Below are positions 1 to 8,777 of a stretch of 64,000 bases of DNA, piece by piece. The stretch comes from Arsenicibacter rosenii. GTDB taxonomy: Bacteria; Bacteroidota; Bacteroidia; Cytophagales; Spirosomataceae. The notes beneath the pieces are model-generated. The model was given only the letters and a program-made list of their open reading frames with translations. It had not been told where the DNA came from and made no database searches. Position 1 is the stretch's first letter, and every line of letters starts with the position of its first letter. The position numbers and the translations under genes were made by a program. The stretch spans positions 124,001 through 188,000 of the forward strand of contig NZ_MORL01000001.1 of the NCBI RefSeq assembly GCF_001870735.1, read 5' to 3'.

Positions 1-983
1 GCTGCCAGCTGGCGGATAGCGTCGGGTGTACCGTTCGGCAGTTTTTCGCCCGCCACCTGCATCCGGACCGCATCCATCAGCTCCGGATTGCTCTGGTAGT
101 AGGCATACAGCGCGGAGCCAATCACGAAAAACATCAGCGAGGCCGGAATATAGAGGTAGACACACAGCCAGACCGAACCGGCGGCTTCTTGCCGCGATGT
201 GGTCGTATGGTAGCGCTGGATGTAGTTCTGGTCCATCCCGAAGTTGTTGAGGTTCATGAAGAAACCATACAACAGCACCACCCAGAAGGTGGCCTGCGTG
301 AAATCAGGGGAGAAGCTGCCGAGGCTGAATTTGTCTTCTGCCTTGCCAATGGCAATGATTTTGCTGACGCCGCCATCCAGTCCGTCGACGACCAGCCAGA
401 GAATCAGCAGGGCACCGGCGGTTTTAATGACACCCTGGACAACTTCCGTCCAGATGACGGCTTCCATGCCGCCCATGACCGTGTAGAGGATGATACAAAG
501 CCCGACTACGACCATGATGGTGGCCATCGGATAGCCCGTCAGTGCCTGTAAACTCAGGGCAATGCCGAAAAAAATCGACCCCATCCGCGCCAGCTGGGTC
601 AGCAGAAAGCAAACCACGGCATAGGTACGCGCCCAGGCCCCGAAGCGGTGTTCGAGGTGGGTATAGGCCGATACTTCGCCTGTGCTGCGGTAAAACGGAA
701 TAAAATACCGCGTGGCTACCCAGGCTGCCAGAGGCATCGACAGACTGAATACAAACGAGTTCCAGTTGCCGCCAAAGGCCTTGCCAGGGACACCCAGAAA
801 GGTGTTGCTGCTCAGAAACGTAGCATAAATCGACAGGCCAATTGCCCAGCCCGGAATTTTTCCCGATGCCGTCGTAAACTGATCGGCATTTTTATTCTTA
901 CGGGAAAAATACGCGCCAACGGCAACCATGGCAACCAGATAGACAAGAATTACCAGCAGGTCTATGATCGGAAGGGTTTTCAA
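1..983 (-). CDS. Sodium:solute symporter (SSS family), N-terminal part, cut by window edge
   Basis: Reading the minus strand from a TTG at 983-981 gives an uninterrupted frame of 327 residues that runs off the left edge. It starts with a hydrophobic helix (LLVILVYLVAMVAVGAYF) followed by SRKNKNADQF and GWAIGLSIYATFLSSNTFLG, the typical beginning of sodium:solute symporters (the family of PutP, NanT-type SSS and SGLT). About seven membrane segments are visible. The TTG start is chosen because a TAA lies in frame four codons upstream and the first ATG (near 929) would cut the first helix. It probably imports a small organic solute for the neighbouring catabolic genes; the substrate cannot be read from the sequence. 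Family assignment is firm, the start moderately so. Confidence 0.85.
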   Translation of the reverse strand, partial: MKTLPIIDLLVILVYLVAMVAVGAYFSRKNKNADQFTTASGKIPGWAIGLSIYATFLSSNTFLGVPGKAFGGNWNSFVFSLSMPLAAWVATRYFIPFYRSTGEVSAYTHLEHRFGAWARTYAVVCFLLTQLARMGSIFFGIALSLQALTGYPMATIMVVVGLCIILYTVMGGMEAVIWTEVVQGVIKTAGALLILWLVVDGLDGGVSKIIAIGKAEDKFSLGSFSPDFTQATFWVVLLYGFFMNLNNFGMDQNYIQRYHTTTSRQEAAGSVWLCVYLYIPASLMFFVIGSALYAYYQSNPELMDAVRMQVAGEKLPNGTPDAIRQLA

Positions 984-1340
984 GGATCCAGGGGGTTAAT
1001 GTGTATGTTATATTCCTAAAAGGCCGTTGACCGGTCTGACTTAACCAATGGTTTACCAAAAAGGCACTAAGAACCCGGGAAACACAAAGACGTTCACTAC
1101 AGGATCAACTAACAGTCTTTGTGGGTCTTCGTCTCTTCCCGTCTTCGTGGTTTGAAACAGAAATGCCTTCGTGGTATTACGATATACGCCGCAAATCTTT
1201 TTTCAGACTATTAAAATCCACCGATAATTCACTTTTCACAGTAGCCTATCGCAAACGGCCTGCCGTACTATTAGCGAAATTAAAAACGGCAGTCCGGTAG
1301 CGGCCGGCTGATACTCAACCACGTTAAACGAGGTATACAC
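984..1340. other. Intergenic region between divergent genes, with fold-back repeat
   Basis: This 357-bp stretch separates the symporter and aldolase genes, which are divergently transcribed. It contains a perfect 9-bp inverted repeat (CACAAAGAC at 1083-1091, GTCTTTGTG at 1115-1123), and outside it further partly complementary blocks (AAGGCA near 1061 with TGCCTT near 1163; repeated CTTCGT/CTTCGTGG blocks between 1128 and 1172). The layout resembles an interspersed intergenic repeat rather than a terminator. Promoters for both genes should lie here, but no clear TTTG/TAnnTTTG pair was seen. Confidence 0.4.
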
Positions 1341-2165
1341 ATGAAAAATGACCATAACATGTCGTTACTGGAAAAAATAAAATCGGGGCGGCCAGTGTAT
1401 GGAACCTGTATTACCTCACCGGCACCCATGTGGCCGGCTGTGGCCCGGCGGGCAGGACTGGATTTTGTCTTTCTGGACACAGAACACATCCCGTTAGGAC
1501 GGGTGGAGCTGACTCAGTTAAGTCAGGCGTTTAAAGCGATGGGGATCACGCCCATTGTGCGCATTCCCGAGCCAAACCCCTTTCTGGCGTGTCAGGCCAT
1601 TGACGGAGGAGCGGTGGGAGTCGTTGCCCCATACCTCGAAACGGTTGATCAGGTGATGGAACTGGTGGGGGCCACCAAATACCGGCCGCTCAAAGGGGAG
1701 CTGCTGACGCGGTACCTGTATAATCAGGAACCCATGCCTGCCGGACTGGCAGACTATGTCGCTGCTTACAACGCCGGTCAGCTGTGCATCGCCAATATCG
1801 AAAGTGTACCGGCTCTCGAACGCCTTGATGACCTGTTAAGCGTGAACGGCCTGGACGGGGTGTTTATCGGACCCCATGATTTGTCGATCAGCCTTGGCTT
1901 GCCGGAACAATACGATCACCCGGTTTTTGAGGACGCCGTCCGGCTCATCATTCAGAAATCGAAGCAGTACGGGCTTGCCGTGGGAATCCATTTCTCCCTG
2001 GCCCCCGAACGGCAGATCCGGTGGATGGAGGAAGGAGTCAATCTGGTGATACACAGCTCCGATATAGCCTTGTTAGGTCAGCGTTTACAGAATGATATGC
2101 GGATCATCAAGGCCGCACAGGGTGAGTCTGTCATGGCAGACAACCCGTCGTTCCCGGTGGTCTGA
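1341..2165 (+). CDS. HpcH/HpaI family aldolase (class II pyruvate aldolase type)
   Basis: A 274-residue TIM-barrel protein of the HpcH/HpaI aldolase/citrate lyase family, which cleaves 2-keto-3-deoxy acids or related hydroxyacids to pyruvate (or glycolate) plus an aldehyde. Residues that match the known active site of E. coli HpaI keep their spacing: His49 (in DTEH), Arg74 (IVRIP), the metal-binding Glu154 (IANIES) and Asp180 (GPHDLSISLG). It should therefore be an active metal-dependent aldolase. The exact substrate is unknown; the neighbouring symporter and glycan genes suggest a sugar-acid breakdown product. A second in-frame ATG at residue 7 (1359) is an equally possible start. It is followed 50 bp downstream by a same-strand membrane protein gene. 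Confidence 0.85.
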   Translation: MKNDHNMSLLEKIKSGRPVYGTCITSPAPMWPAVARRAGLDFVFLDTEHIPLGRVELTQLSQAFKAMGITPIVRIPEPNPFLACQAIDGGAVGVVAPYLETVDQVMELVGATKYRPLKGELLTRYLYNQEPMPAGLADYVAAYNAGQLCIANIESVPALERLDDLLSVNGLDGVFIGPHDLSISLGLPEQYDHPVFEDAVRLIIQKSKQYGLAVGIHFSLAPERQIRWMEEGVNLVIHSSDIALLGQRLQNDMRIIKAAQGESVMADNPSFPVV

Positions 2166-2215
2166 CGGGTAATACGGACTACCATTTACTTCCTCTTTTC
2201 TATAACGTTTAGGTC

Positions 2216-4363
2216 ATGAATGTATCGGAGTTTACTGCCCGGGTCTCGCCGGCTACGTCGCGACAGCCTGCCTGGCGGTGGAGTACCCTGCTGCTGGTGG
2301 GGGTATCTTTATCCGTTGGCTGGGGAATCCGCGGGGATTTCGGTCATGAATACGGGGCCATGTTTGCCGGCTGCCTCGCCGCATTGACCGTTTGTCTGGC
2401 ATCCGGCCGGCCCGATTGGCGGGAACGGGTCTTGTTCTTTGGTTTTTTCGGGGCCATTGGCTGGGGGTTCGGCGGGTCGATCTCCTACATGCAGGTCATC
2501 TCCTTTACCGAAAGCGGGCACCTGGCCTCGCAGTGGTACGGGTATCTGGCTTTGTTTTACATTGGATTCCTGTGGGCGGCATTGGGGGGCGCCGGTACGG
2601 CTATACCGGCCGTACTGCGTCGCGACGACCTGACCCGCCTGATTAAACCGGTCCTGTTTGTGTTTGCCGCCTGGTTTGTCCAGGACCGGATCGAAGACCC
2701 GGTTGCCGCCGCTATGCAGGAACATATAGCGTTCGACCATACCTGGGGGCGGCACAAAAGCCCGCTATACTGGTTCGATGCCGATTATCTGGCTGCGTTC
2801 TTTGCTTTGCTGGGTGTGGGCCTGTATGATCTGTGGGAACGCCGGGAGCGAAACCGCCTGTATCTGCCGGTGATGATGGCCTGTGGAGCGGTGTCGGGTT
2901 ATGGTGCACAGAGGTTGTTGGAGCAGGCCGGGTTGATGGATGCCCTTACTTCGTCGCTGACGTATTCATTAGGCGATCCGGCTTACATTGATCCGGAGAC
3001 GGGTGGTCTGAAATTCACGCCCGATAACTTTCTGAATAACTGGCCGCAGTGGTTCGGCGATTACCCGCAGCATGTCGGCTGGGTAATCGGTATGGTTGCC
3101 GGCATAACGGCCTATTTCGTCTGGTTTGGCCGGTTCCGCAACGGAGCCTCCCTCATTGTGTGCATGGCTTCAGGCTGGCTGGTCAGCTTTCTGCTGTTGC
3201 CGGTGCTGGGCAGTATCTTTTTCACAGAGATCGGCGGATTGCGGATGACACCACCCCGCGGCGATGACTGGGCCGGGATCACGGGCGTATTCGGCGGGTT
3301 GCTGGTCTGGATGTACCGGCACAACTATCCGGCTGTTAGTAAGGCAGCCCTGCTCAGCGGAACAATCGGCGGTCTTGGTTTTTCGGGTGTACAGTGGGTA
3401 AAACAACTGATGATGGCGCCCGGCAACCCACGGATTCTGGCGGCTCAGGGCCTGATGCCGGAAAGTAAGGTCTATCAGGAGTCGGTCGCTTACTGGGCAC
3501 ACTGGCAGGACCAGAACTGGCATAGCTTTCTGGAACAAACCTACGGCTTTGTGAACGGCCTTGCCATTGCCGTTGCGCTTGGCGTACTGGCGGTGAAATT
3601 GCCTGTCTGGCCAGACAACGAAGCGGCGGGAAGCCGCAACCGGACCTGGACACTGGCGGTGGCCGCTTTTTTTGTGCTGTTTACCGTACCATACCTGAAT
3701 GTGGTGAAAAACGTAAAAGAGTGGGGAGATCAGCTGAAGTCCGGAGTCTGGACCGAAACGATTACCCGCGCAGACGGGTCGGCCGAAACGGTCCCGGCCC
3801 ATTGGGACATGCCGTATGCGGGCCGTTTACCGGGTGTTACGGGGTTATCGTTCACGCCCGAAACCTGGTACAATATAAGCTGGATGATCCTGGCAGCTGT
3901 GTTTGTGCTGGTTGTCCGGCGGCACCGCCAAGAACCGGTCGCCCTGATACCGGCGACCTGGCTCGGCAGGGGGCAGCTTGTTTTTCTGATCCTGCTCTGG
4001 GTGATGGTCATCGGCGATTTTGAACGGTCGCTGGTGGGCTGGCATCCCTCCCGGTTACTGACTGAGTGGGTCATTTTTGTGAACGCGGCCTTCGCTACGG
4101 CCCTTGTGCTGATTGCTCCGCGGGAGAACGATAACAATTTATTAATCAGTACGGGGAGCCGCATAGAGGCTTTGTATCGTATAAACTGGAAAGTGATTGT
4201 TGGCATAGCGGGGCTGGCAGGGACACTGTTTATGGTCACTAACCGGCTGATATACCGGTACCCGCCTTACGAACAGTTAGATACTAAACACGATCATACC
4301 CGCTTCGGGCCGGAGGCCAGCTGGCGGGCCAAACCAAACCTGAAGAATGCGCCGCACAAATAG
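2216..4363 (+). CDS. Large polytopic membrane protein of unknown function
   Basis: I do not recognise a named family. The 715-residue product is mostly hydrophobic, with roughly 14-16 predicted membrane helices. Between them lie conspicuous conserved-looking loops rich in Gly, Trp and Asp: GWGIRGDFGHEYGAMFAG near residue 40, a soluble stretch with WPQWFGDYPQHVGW near 280, and another with TPPRGDDWAGITG near 342. Such charged and aromatic motifs next to helices suggest an enzyme or transporter acting at the membrane, not a simple structural protein. It is set 50 bp after the aldolase gene and 26 bp before a secreted phosphatase, so it is probably part of the same transcription unit. Confidence 0.6.
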   Translation: MNVSEFTARVSPATSRQPAWRWSTLLLVGVSLSVGWGIRGDFGHEYGAMFAGCLAALTVCLASGRPDWRERVLFFGFFGAIGWGFGGSISYMQVISFTESGHLASQWYGYLALFYIGFLWAALGGAGTAIPAVLRRDDLTRLIKPVLFVFAAWFVQDRIEDPVAAAMQEHIAFDHTWGRHKSPLYWFDADYLAAFFALLGVGLYDLWERRERNRLYLPVMMACGAVSGYGAQRLLEQAGLMDALTSSLTYSLGDPAYIDPETGGLKFTPDNFLNNWPQWFGDYPQHVGWVIGMVAGITAYFVWFGRFRNGASLIVCMASGWLVSFLLLPVLGSIFFTEIGGLRMTPPRGDDWAGITGVFGGLLVWMYRHNYPAVSKAALLSGTIGGLGFSGVQWVKQLMMAPGNPRILAAQGLMPESKVYQESVAYWAHWQDQNWHSFLEQTYGFVNGLAIAVALGVLAVKLPVWPDNEAAGSRNRTWTLAVAAFFVLFTVPYLNVVKNVKEWGDQLKSGVWTETITRADGSAETVPAHWDMPYAGRLPGVTGLSFTPETWYNISWMILAAVFVLVVRRHRQEPVALIPATWLGRGQLVFLILLWVMVIGDFERSLVGWHPSRLLTEWVIFVNAAFATALVLIAPRENDNNLLISTGSRIEALYRINWKVIVGIAGLAGTLFMVTNRLIYRYPPYEQLDTKHDHTRFGPEASWRAKPNLKNAPHK

Positions 4364-4389
4364 CGGGCCTCAGGATTAAATTACATACT

Positions 4390-5769
4390 ATGTCAGTTAA
4401 AGGTATTTTTACTCAGCTTATTGCCGCTTTTCTTCTTCCGGCGGGCGTGTGGGCGCAGACACACAAACCGTATGTGCCTACCGCTTACCCGGACCGGCTG
4501 ATCCTCGGCTGGCAGGATAATCCGGCCACTACACAGTCGGTCAACTGGCGTACCGATTCTACCGTTACGAAAGCCGTCGGGGCCATTGCCGAAGCGGATC
4601 CGTCGCCGGACTTTGTGGGTAAGGCAACGCTGGTGCCCGGCACTACCGAACGGGTGACAATCGACGGGAAAACGGTGCTGTATCATTCCGTACATTTCCG
4701 GAATCTGAAACCGCTGACGCAATACACCTACCGCGTCGGCGACGGCACGATCTGGAGCGAGTGGTTTCCGTTCACGACGGCGGCCGACGGGCAGGCTCCG
4801 TTTTCATTCTACTATTTCGGGGATGCCCAGAACGACATTCGTTCGCTGTGGTCACGGGCGATCCGGGGGGCGTATTCGACCCTGCCTAAGGCAAACCTCA
4901 TGGTGCATGCCGGTGACCTGATTACTACCTCCAACGCCGACTGGCAGTGGGGCGAGTGGTTCGAAGCCGGTGGCTGGATCAACGGCATGGTGCCGACGCT
5001 GGCCACGCCCGGCAACCACGAGTATTTTCAGGCTCCTGACGGCAAGCGGCGGGTATCGTATCACTGGCGGCCATCGTTTGTGCTGCCCCAAAACGGCCCC
5101 GAACGCCTGAAAGAAACGGCGTATTTCTTCGATTATCAGGGTACGCGCTTTATTTCACTCGACTCACAGGGCGCACTGCTCGACTCAACGGTGCTGGATG
5201 AACAGGCAAAATGGGTAACCAATGTCCTGACCAATAATCCGAACCGCTGGACAATCGTGGTTCATCACCATCCGGTTTATTCGACAAAAAGCGGCCGCGA
5301 CAACGATGAATGGCGGGCACGCATGGAACCGCTTTATAAGCAGTTTCATGTCGATCTGGTGTTGCAGGGGCATGATCATACCTATGGCCGCGGGCTGAAT
5401 ATGCCGCTGGGCACGAGCCGCAAACATCCCGACGGACCGATCTATGTCGTTTCGGTCAGCGGGCCGAAAATGTATGATATTGGCTTGCAGGACTGGATGG
5501 ACCGCGCGGCTTCGAACACGCAGCTGTACCAGATTATCTCGGTCGATGCCGGAACGCTGGCCTATCGCTCGTATACGGTTACCGGTCAGCTGTATGACTC
5601 GTTTGACCTGAAGAAAAATGCTAAAGGGCAGAACACGCTGGTCGATCAGGCACCGTCCCTGGCTCCCGAGCGCCTGGAACTGCCCGCCGACTACAAAAAG
5701 CGGTTCAATGAGCAGCAGATGGACGAATACAACCGCCGGTTTAAGGAATATAAAGCCCGGAAAAAGTAA
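4390..5769 (+). CDS. Secreted purple-acid-phosphatase-like metallophosphoesterase
   Basis: A 459-residue exported protein. Residues 1-22 form a signal peptide ending in WAQ. Residues about 38-131 look like the fibronectin-type domain found at the N terminus of purple acid phosphatases, followed by a calcineurin-like phosphoesterase domain. Metal ligands are in order: Asp145 (GDAQND), Asp176 (HAGDL), Asn209-His210 (GNHEY), the His cluster 292-294 (VVHHHPVY) and His328/His330 (GHDHTYGR). The first motif reads GDAQ where GDxG is usual. It should hydrolyse phosphomonoesters or diesters outside the cytoplasm. It is the first of three phosphatases in the locus; the C-terminal 40 residues are charged and probably disordered. 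Confidence 0.85.
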   Translation: MSVKGIFTQLIAAFLLPAGVWAQTHKPYVPTAYPDRLILGWQDNPATTQSVNWRTDSTVTKAVGAIAEADPSPDFVGKATLVPGTTERVTIDGKTVLYHSVHFRNLKPLTQYTYRVGDGTIWSEWFPFTTAADGQAPFSFYYFGDAQNDIRSLWSRAIRGAYSTLPKANLMVHAGDLITTSNADWQWGEWFEAGGWINGMVPTLATPGNHEYFQAPDGKRRVSYHWRPSFVLPQNGPERLKETAYFFDYQGTRFISLDSQGALLDSTVLDEQAKWVTNVLTNNPNRWTIVVHHHPVYSTKSGRDNDEWRARMEPLYKQFHVDLVLQGHDHTYGRGLNMPLGTSRKHPDGPIYVVSVSGPKMYDIGLQDWMDRAASNTQLYQIISVDAGTLAYRSYTVTGQLYDSFDLKKNAKGQNTLVDQAPSLAPERLELPADYKKRFNEQQMDEYNRRFKEYKARKK

Positions 5770-5792
5770 TTATTACGGTTGTATTTACTTTG

Positions 5793-5859
5793 TTTACCAC
5801 ATAGCCACATAAGTAAACATAGTTTTTTTCTCATGTGTACTATGAGGCTATGTGGTGAA
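5793..5859. repeat. Intergenic inverted repeat / hairpin
   Basis: CCACATAGCC (5797-5806) pairs perfectly with GGCTATGTGG (5846-5855), and the flanks extend the pairing through 5793 and 5859 with a wobble. A second, inner pairing is possible between CATAGT (5818-5823) and ACTATG (5839-5844). The element sits between the two phosphatase genes and ends 19 bp before the chosen start of the second. It lacks a T-tract on the plus strand after the right arm, so it is more likely a repeat element or RNA-processing site than a strong terminator. Confidence 0.55.
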
Positions 5860-5878
5860 TAAATACTCTTTTATTGAT

Positions 5879-7540
5879 ATGCAGCGGTTTATATACGCAA
5901 TCTGTTTTCTTGTTCAAAGTAGCACCTTGTTACTGGCGCAGCCGTTGCCGAAGCGGGCCAATGGCGTTAATGCAACCCTCCAGCGGCCTAAACTCGTCGT
6001 TGGGATCGTGGTCGATCAGATGCGGTACGACTACTTTTACCGTTTTTACGACAAATACAGCGTCGGGGGCTTCAAGCGCATGCTGAATGAGGGCTTCAAC
6101 TGCCGCAATAACCATTATCCCTATGCCCTGACGGTGACCGCTGCCGGGCACGCTGCCGTGTATACCGGATCGATTCCGGCCATCAACGGCATTGTCGGCA
6201 ACGAGTGGTATGACCCGATTGCCCGGAAAGGCGTTTATTGCGTCGAAGACAGTACGGTTAAAACCGTGGGGAGCACCAACGGCGGCGTGGGTAAAATGTC
6301 GCCCAAAAACCTGCTGACCAGCACCATCACTGACCAGCTACAGATTGCGAACAGCTTCCGGTCGAAGACAGTCGGCGTCGCCATTAAAGACCGTGGCTCA
6401 ATCCTGCCGGCCGGTCATACGGCAACCGGCGCCTACTGGTTTGATTCTAAAACCGGAAACTGGGTAACGAGTACCTTTTACATGAACGACCTGCCGCAAT
6501 GGGCCAAAGACCTGAATGCGCAGAAACTGCCGTCGACCTACGCCAAGCGGGGCTGGCAAACCCTGCTGCCGGTTGACCAGTATACCGAAAGTACGCCCGA
6601 TGACCAGCCCTACGAAAGCAAACTGCCCGGCGCGACCAAACCCGTATTCCCGTACGACCTGGCCGGGATTGCGGGAGATGCCTATGGTACCGTGTTGTCG
6701 ACGCCCTGGGGTAACACCATGACCAAAGACATGGCCATTGCCGCCATCAAAGGCGAGAATATGGGTAAAGGACCGTTTACCGATTTTATGGCCATCAGCT
6801 TTTCGACGCCCGACCGCATCGGGCATGCCTTCGGGCCGAACTCGGTAGAACAGGAAGATATTTACCTGCGGCTGGACCTCGAATTTGCCGATCTGCTGAG
6901 CTTCCTCGACGGTTGGGTGGGCAAAGGCAACTATACCGTTTTCCTGACCGCCGACCATGGGGTGATGGATGTGCCGGGGTTCTGGCAACAGCATAAGCTG
7001 CCCGCCGGTCTGCTCAACGAACGGCAGATTGCTGCCACCGTTAAAAAAGCCATGACGGATGCATTCGGACCAAACGATTTTATGCTCGCAAGTGAAAACT
7101 TTCAAATATATTTAGATCAGAAAGCCTTGCGGGCAAAGAATGTATCGGTAGACGCCGTACATACCGTAGTTCGTGAAGCGCTGCTGCCGTTGCCGGGCAT
7201 TGCCGATGTGATCAACCTGCGGAGTATGGCTACGTCGACCTTGCCGGATTATTTACAGTCGCTGTACAAAAATAATCTGAACCCCAAACGCAGCGGCGAT
7301 CTCCAGCTGGTGACGCAACCGGGCTGGTTTCCGGGCAGTGCGACCGGTACAAACCATGGTTCGCCCTATAACTACGATACACAGGTACCATTTCTGCTGT
7401 ATGGCTGGGGCGTAAACAAGGGAGAAACCCTGCGGCGGACTACCATTTCGGACATTGCGCCGACGATTGCGGCCCTGCTTCACCTGCTGCCACCAAGCGG
7501 TAACGTAGGAAATGCGGTGGAAGAAGCCTTGAAAAAGTAA
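5879..7540 (+). CDS. pafA: PafA-like alkaline phosphatase (secreted, Zn-dependent)
   Basis: A member of the alkaline phosphatase/nucleotide pyrophosphatase superfamily, 553 residues from the ATG at 5879; an upstream in-frame GTG at 5852 lies in the inverted repeat and would spoil the signal peptide (MQRFIYAICFLVQSSTLLLA). Residues known from Elizabethkingia PafA are present at a constant offset: metal ligand Asp46, nucleophile Thr87 (TVTAAGH), Asn108 (VGNEWYD), and the monoesterase signature Lys170-x-Arg172 (AIKDRGS). Further ligands are Asp312/His316 (PDRIGH), Asp359-His360 (TADHG) and the His in GTNHGS. The Lys-Arg pair predicts phosphate monoester rather than diester hydrolysis. It probably acts in the periplasm to release phosphate from organic phosphates, with the adjacent phosphatase. 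Confidence 0.88.
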   Translation: MQRFIYAICFLVQSSTLLLAQPLPKRANGVNATLQRPKLVVGIVVDQMRYDYFYRFYDKYSVGGFKRMLNEGFNCRNNHYPYALTVTAAGHAAVYTGSIPAINGIVGNEWYDPIARKGVYCVEDSTVKTVGSTNGGVGKMSPKNLLTSTITDQLQIANSFRSKTVGVAIKDRGSILPAGHTATGAYWFDSKTGNWVTSTFYMNDLPQWAKDLNAQKLPSTYAKRGWQTLLPVDQYTESTPDDQPYESKLPGATKPVFPYDLAGIAGDAYGTVLSTPWGNTMTKDMAIAAIKGENMGKGPFTDFMAISFSTPDRIGHAFGPNSVEQEDIYLRLDLEFADLLSFLDGWVGKGNYTVFLTADHGVMDVPGFWQQHKLPAGLLNERQIAATVKKAMTDAFGPNDFMLASENFQIYLDQKALRAKNVSVDAVHTVVREALLPLPGIADVINLRSMATSTLPDYLQSLYKNNLNPKRSGDLQLVTQPGWFPGSATGTNHGSPYNYDTQVPFLLYGWGVNKGETLRRTTISDIAPTIAALLHLLPPSGNVGNAVEEALKK

Positions 7541-7553
7541 ACTTAACCTACAT

Positions 7554-8711
7554 ATGCACTCAACAACTACCGTACAGGCCCCGGAAGCATCCGTGGCTCA
7601 GCCGGCACCGGTCAAACGGCTATTATCACTCGATACCCTGCGCGGATTCGACATGTTCTGGATTATGGGGGGCGAGGAAATTTTCCATGTGCTGGCCAAA
7701 ACAACCGGCGCTGCCTGGGCTATTTTTCTGGCCGAACAATTCCATCATCCCGACTGGAACGGCTTTGCGCCTTACGACCTGATTTTCCCGCTGTTCATCT
7801 TTATGGCCGGGGTGTCGACGCCTTTTTCAATCGGTAGCCGCCTGGAAAAAGGCGCGTCCAGGGGTGAACTGGCGCGCAAGGTTATCACACGGGGCCTGTT
7901 ACTGGTGTTGTTAGGCATTATTTACAACAACGGCATCCTGGCCAAATCACTGGCCGACACCCGTTTTCCGAGCGTACTGGGGCGGATTGGTCTGGCAGGC
8001 ATGTTTGCCCAGCTGATTTACATTTATTCAGGCCAAAAGGCGCAGTATGGCTGGTTTGGCGGTCTGCTGGTCGGTTACTGGCTCCTGATGTCGTTTGTGC
8101 CGGTGCCGGGCTGCGGGGCGGGTGTGCTGACGATGGAGTGCAGCTTTGCCGGGTATGTCGACCGCTTGCTGGTGCCCGGACATCTCTACAAAGACGTACA
8201 TGATCCGGAAGGGTTAATGTCGACGATGCCGGCCATCTGCAATGCCTTGCTGGGCATTTTTGCCGGTAACCTGCTGCGCACCGACGGCCGGACGCTGAGT
8301 CAGCAGCAAAAGACCGTACAACTGATTTTTGCGGGGTTTATCTGTCTGCTCATCGGAATGATCTGGGGCGTGTTTTTCCCGATCAACAAAAACCTCTGGA
8401 CCAGCTCATTCATGCTCGTTACCGGTGGACTGAGCCTGCTGCTGCTGGCCATTTTCTACTGGATTATCGACGTAAAAGGCGTTACCGGCTGGACATTTTT
8501 CTTTACCGTCATCGGCATGAACTCGATCATGATCTACATGTCGGAGAGCTTTATCGATTTTGGGTACACCGCCCGTGAGTTGTTCGGCGGCATTCTCGGG
8601 TTTATCAGCAACGAGCCGGTGAAGGCGGTGGCCGGTGTGTTTGCATTCCTGGCCGTAAAATGGGCCTTCCTGTATTTTATGTTTAAGAAAAAGGTGTTCC
8701 TGCGGGTGTAG
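7554..8711 (+). CDS. DUF5009/HGSNAT-type membrane acyltransferase
   Basis: A 385-residue multipass membrane protein. The motif LSLDTLRGFDMFWIMGG at residues about 24-40 followed by PLFIFMAGVSTPFS and around ten hydrophobic helices is typical of the bacterial relatives of heparan-alpha-glucosaminide N-acetyltransferase (NagX, DUF5009, YeiB-like). These proteins are thought to transfer an acetyl group across the membrane to an amino sugar. The start is the ATG 13 bp after the PafA stop, so the two are co-transcribed. Together with the ChbG-like deacetylase in the same region, this points to handling of N-acetylated sugars. Activity is inferred from family only. Confidence 0.8.
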   Translation: MHSTTTVQAPEASVAQPAPVKRLLSLDTLRGFDMFWIMGGEEIFHVLAKTTGAAWAIFLAEQFHHPDWNGFAPYDLIFPLFIFMAGVSTPFSIGSRLEKGASRGELARKVITRGLLLVLLGIIYNNGILAKSLADTRFPSVLGRIGLAGMFAQLIYIYSGQKAQYGWFGGLLVGYWLLMSFVPVPGCGAGVLTMECSFAGYVDRLLVPGHLYKDVHDPEGLMSTMPAICNALLGIFAGNLLRTDGRTLSQQQKTVQLIFAGFICLLIGMIWGVFFPINKNLWTSSFMLVTGGLSLLLLAIFYWIIDVKGVTGWTFFFTVIGMNSIMIYMSESFIDFGYTARELFGGILGFISNEPVKAVAGVFAFLAVKWAFLYFMFKKKVFLRV

Positions 8712-8735
8712 GGATTTACGAATTACAATTTTGTT

Positions 8736-8774
8736 AAAAGGGGTGGCACGATTACAATTCGTACCACCCCTTTT
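8736..8774. terminator. Bidirectional rho-independent terminator
   Basis: AAAAGGGGTGG (8736-8746) pairs with CCACCCCTTTT (8764-8774), giving an 11-bp stem with flanking A- and T-rich sequence on each side. It lies exactly between two convergent genes, so it can stop transcription from both. Confidence 0.85.
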
Positions 8775-8777
8775 TGG

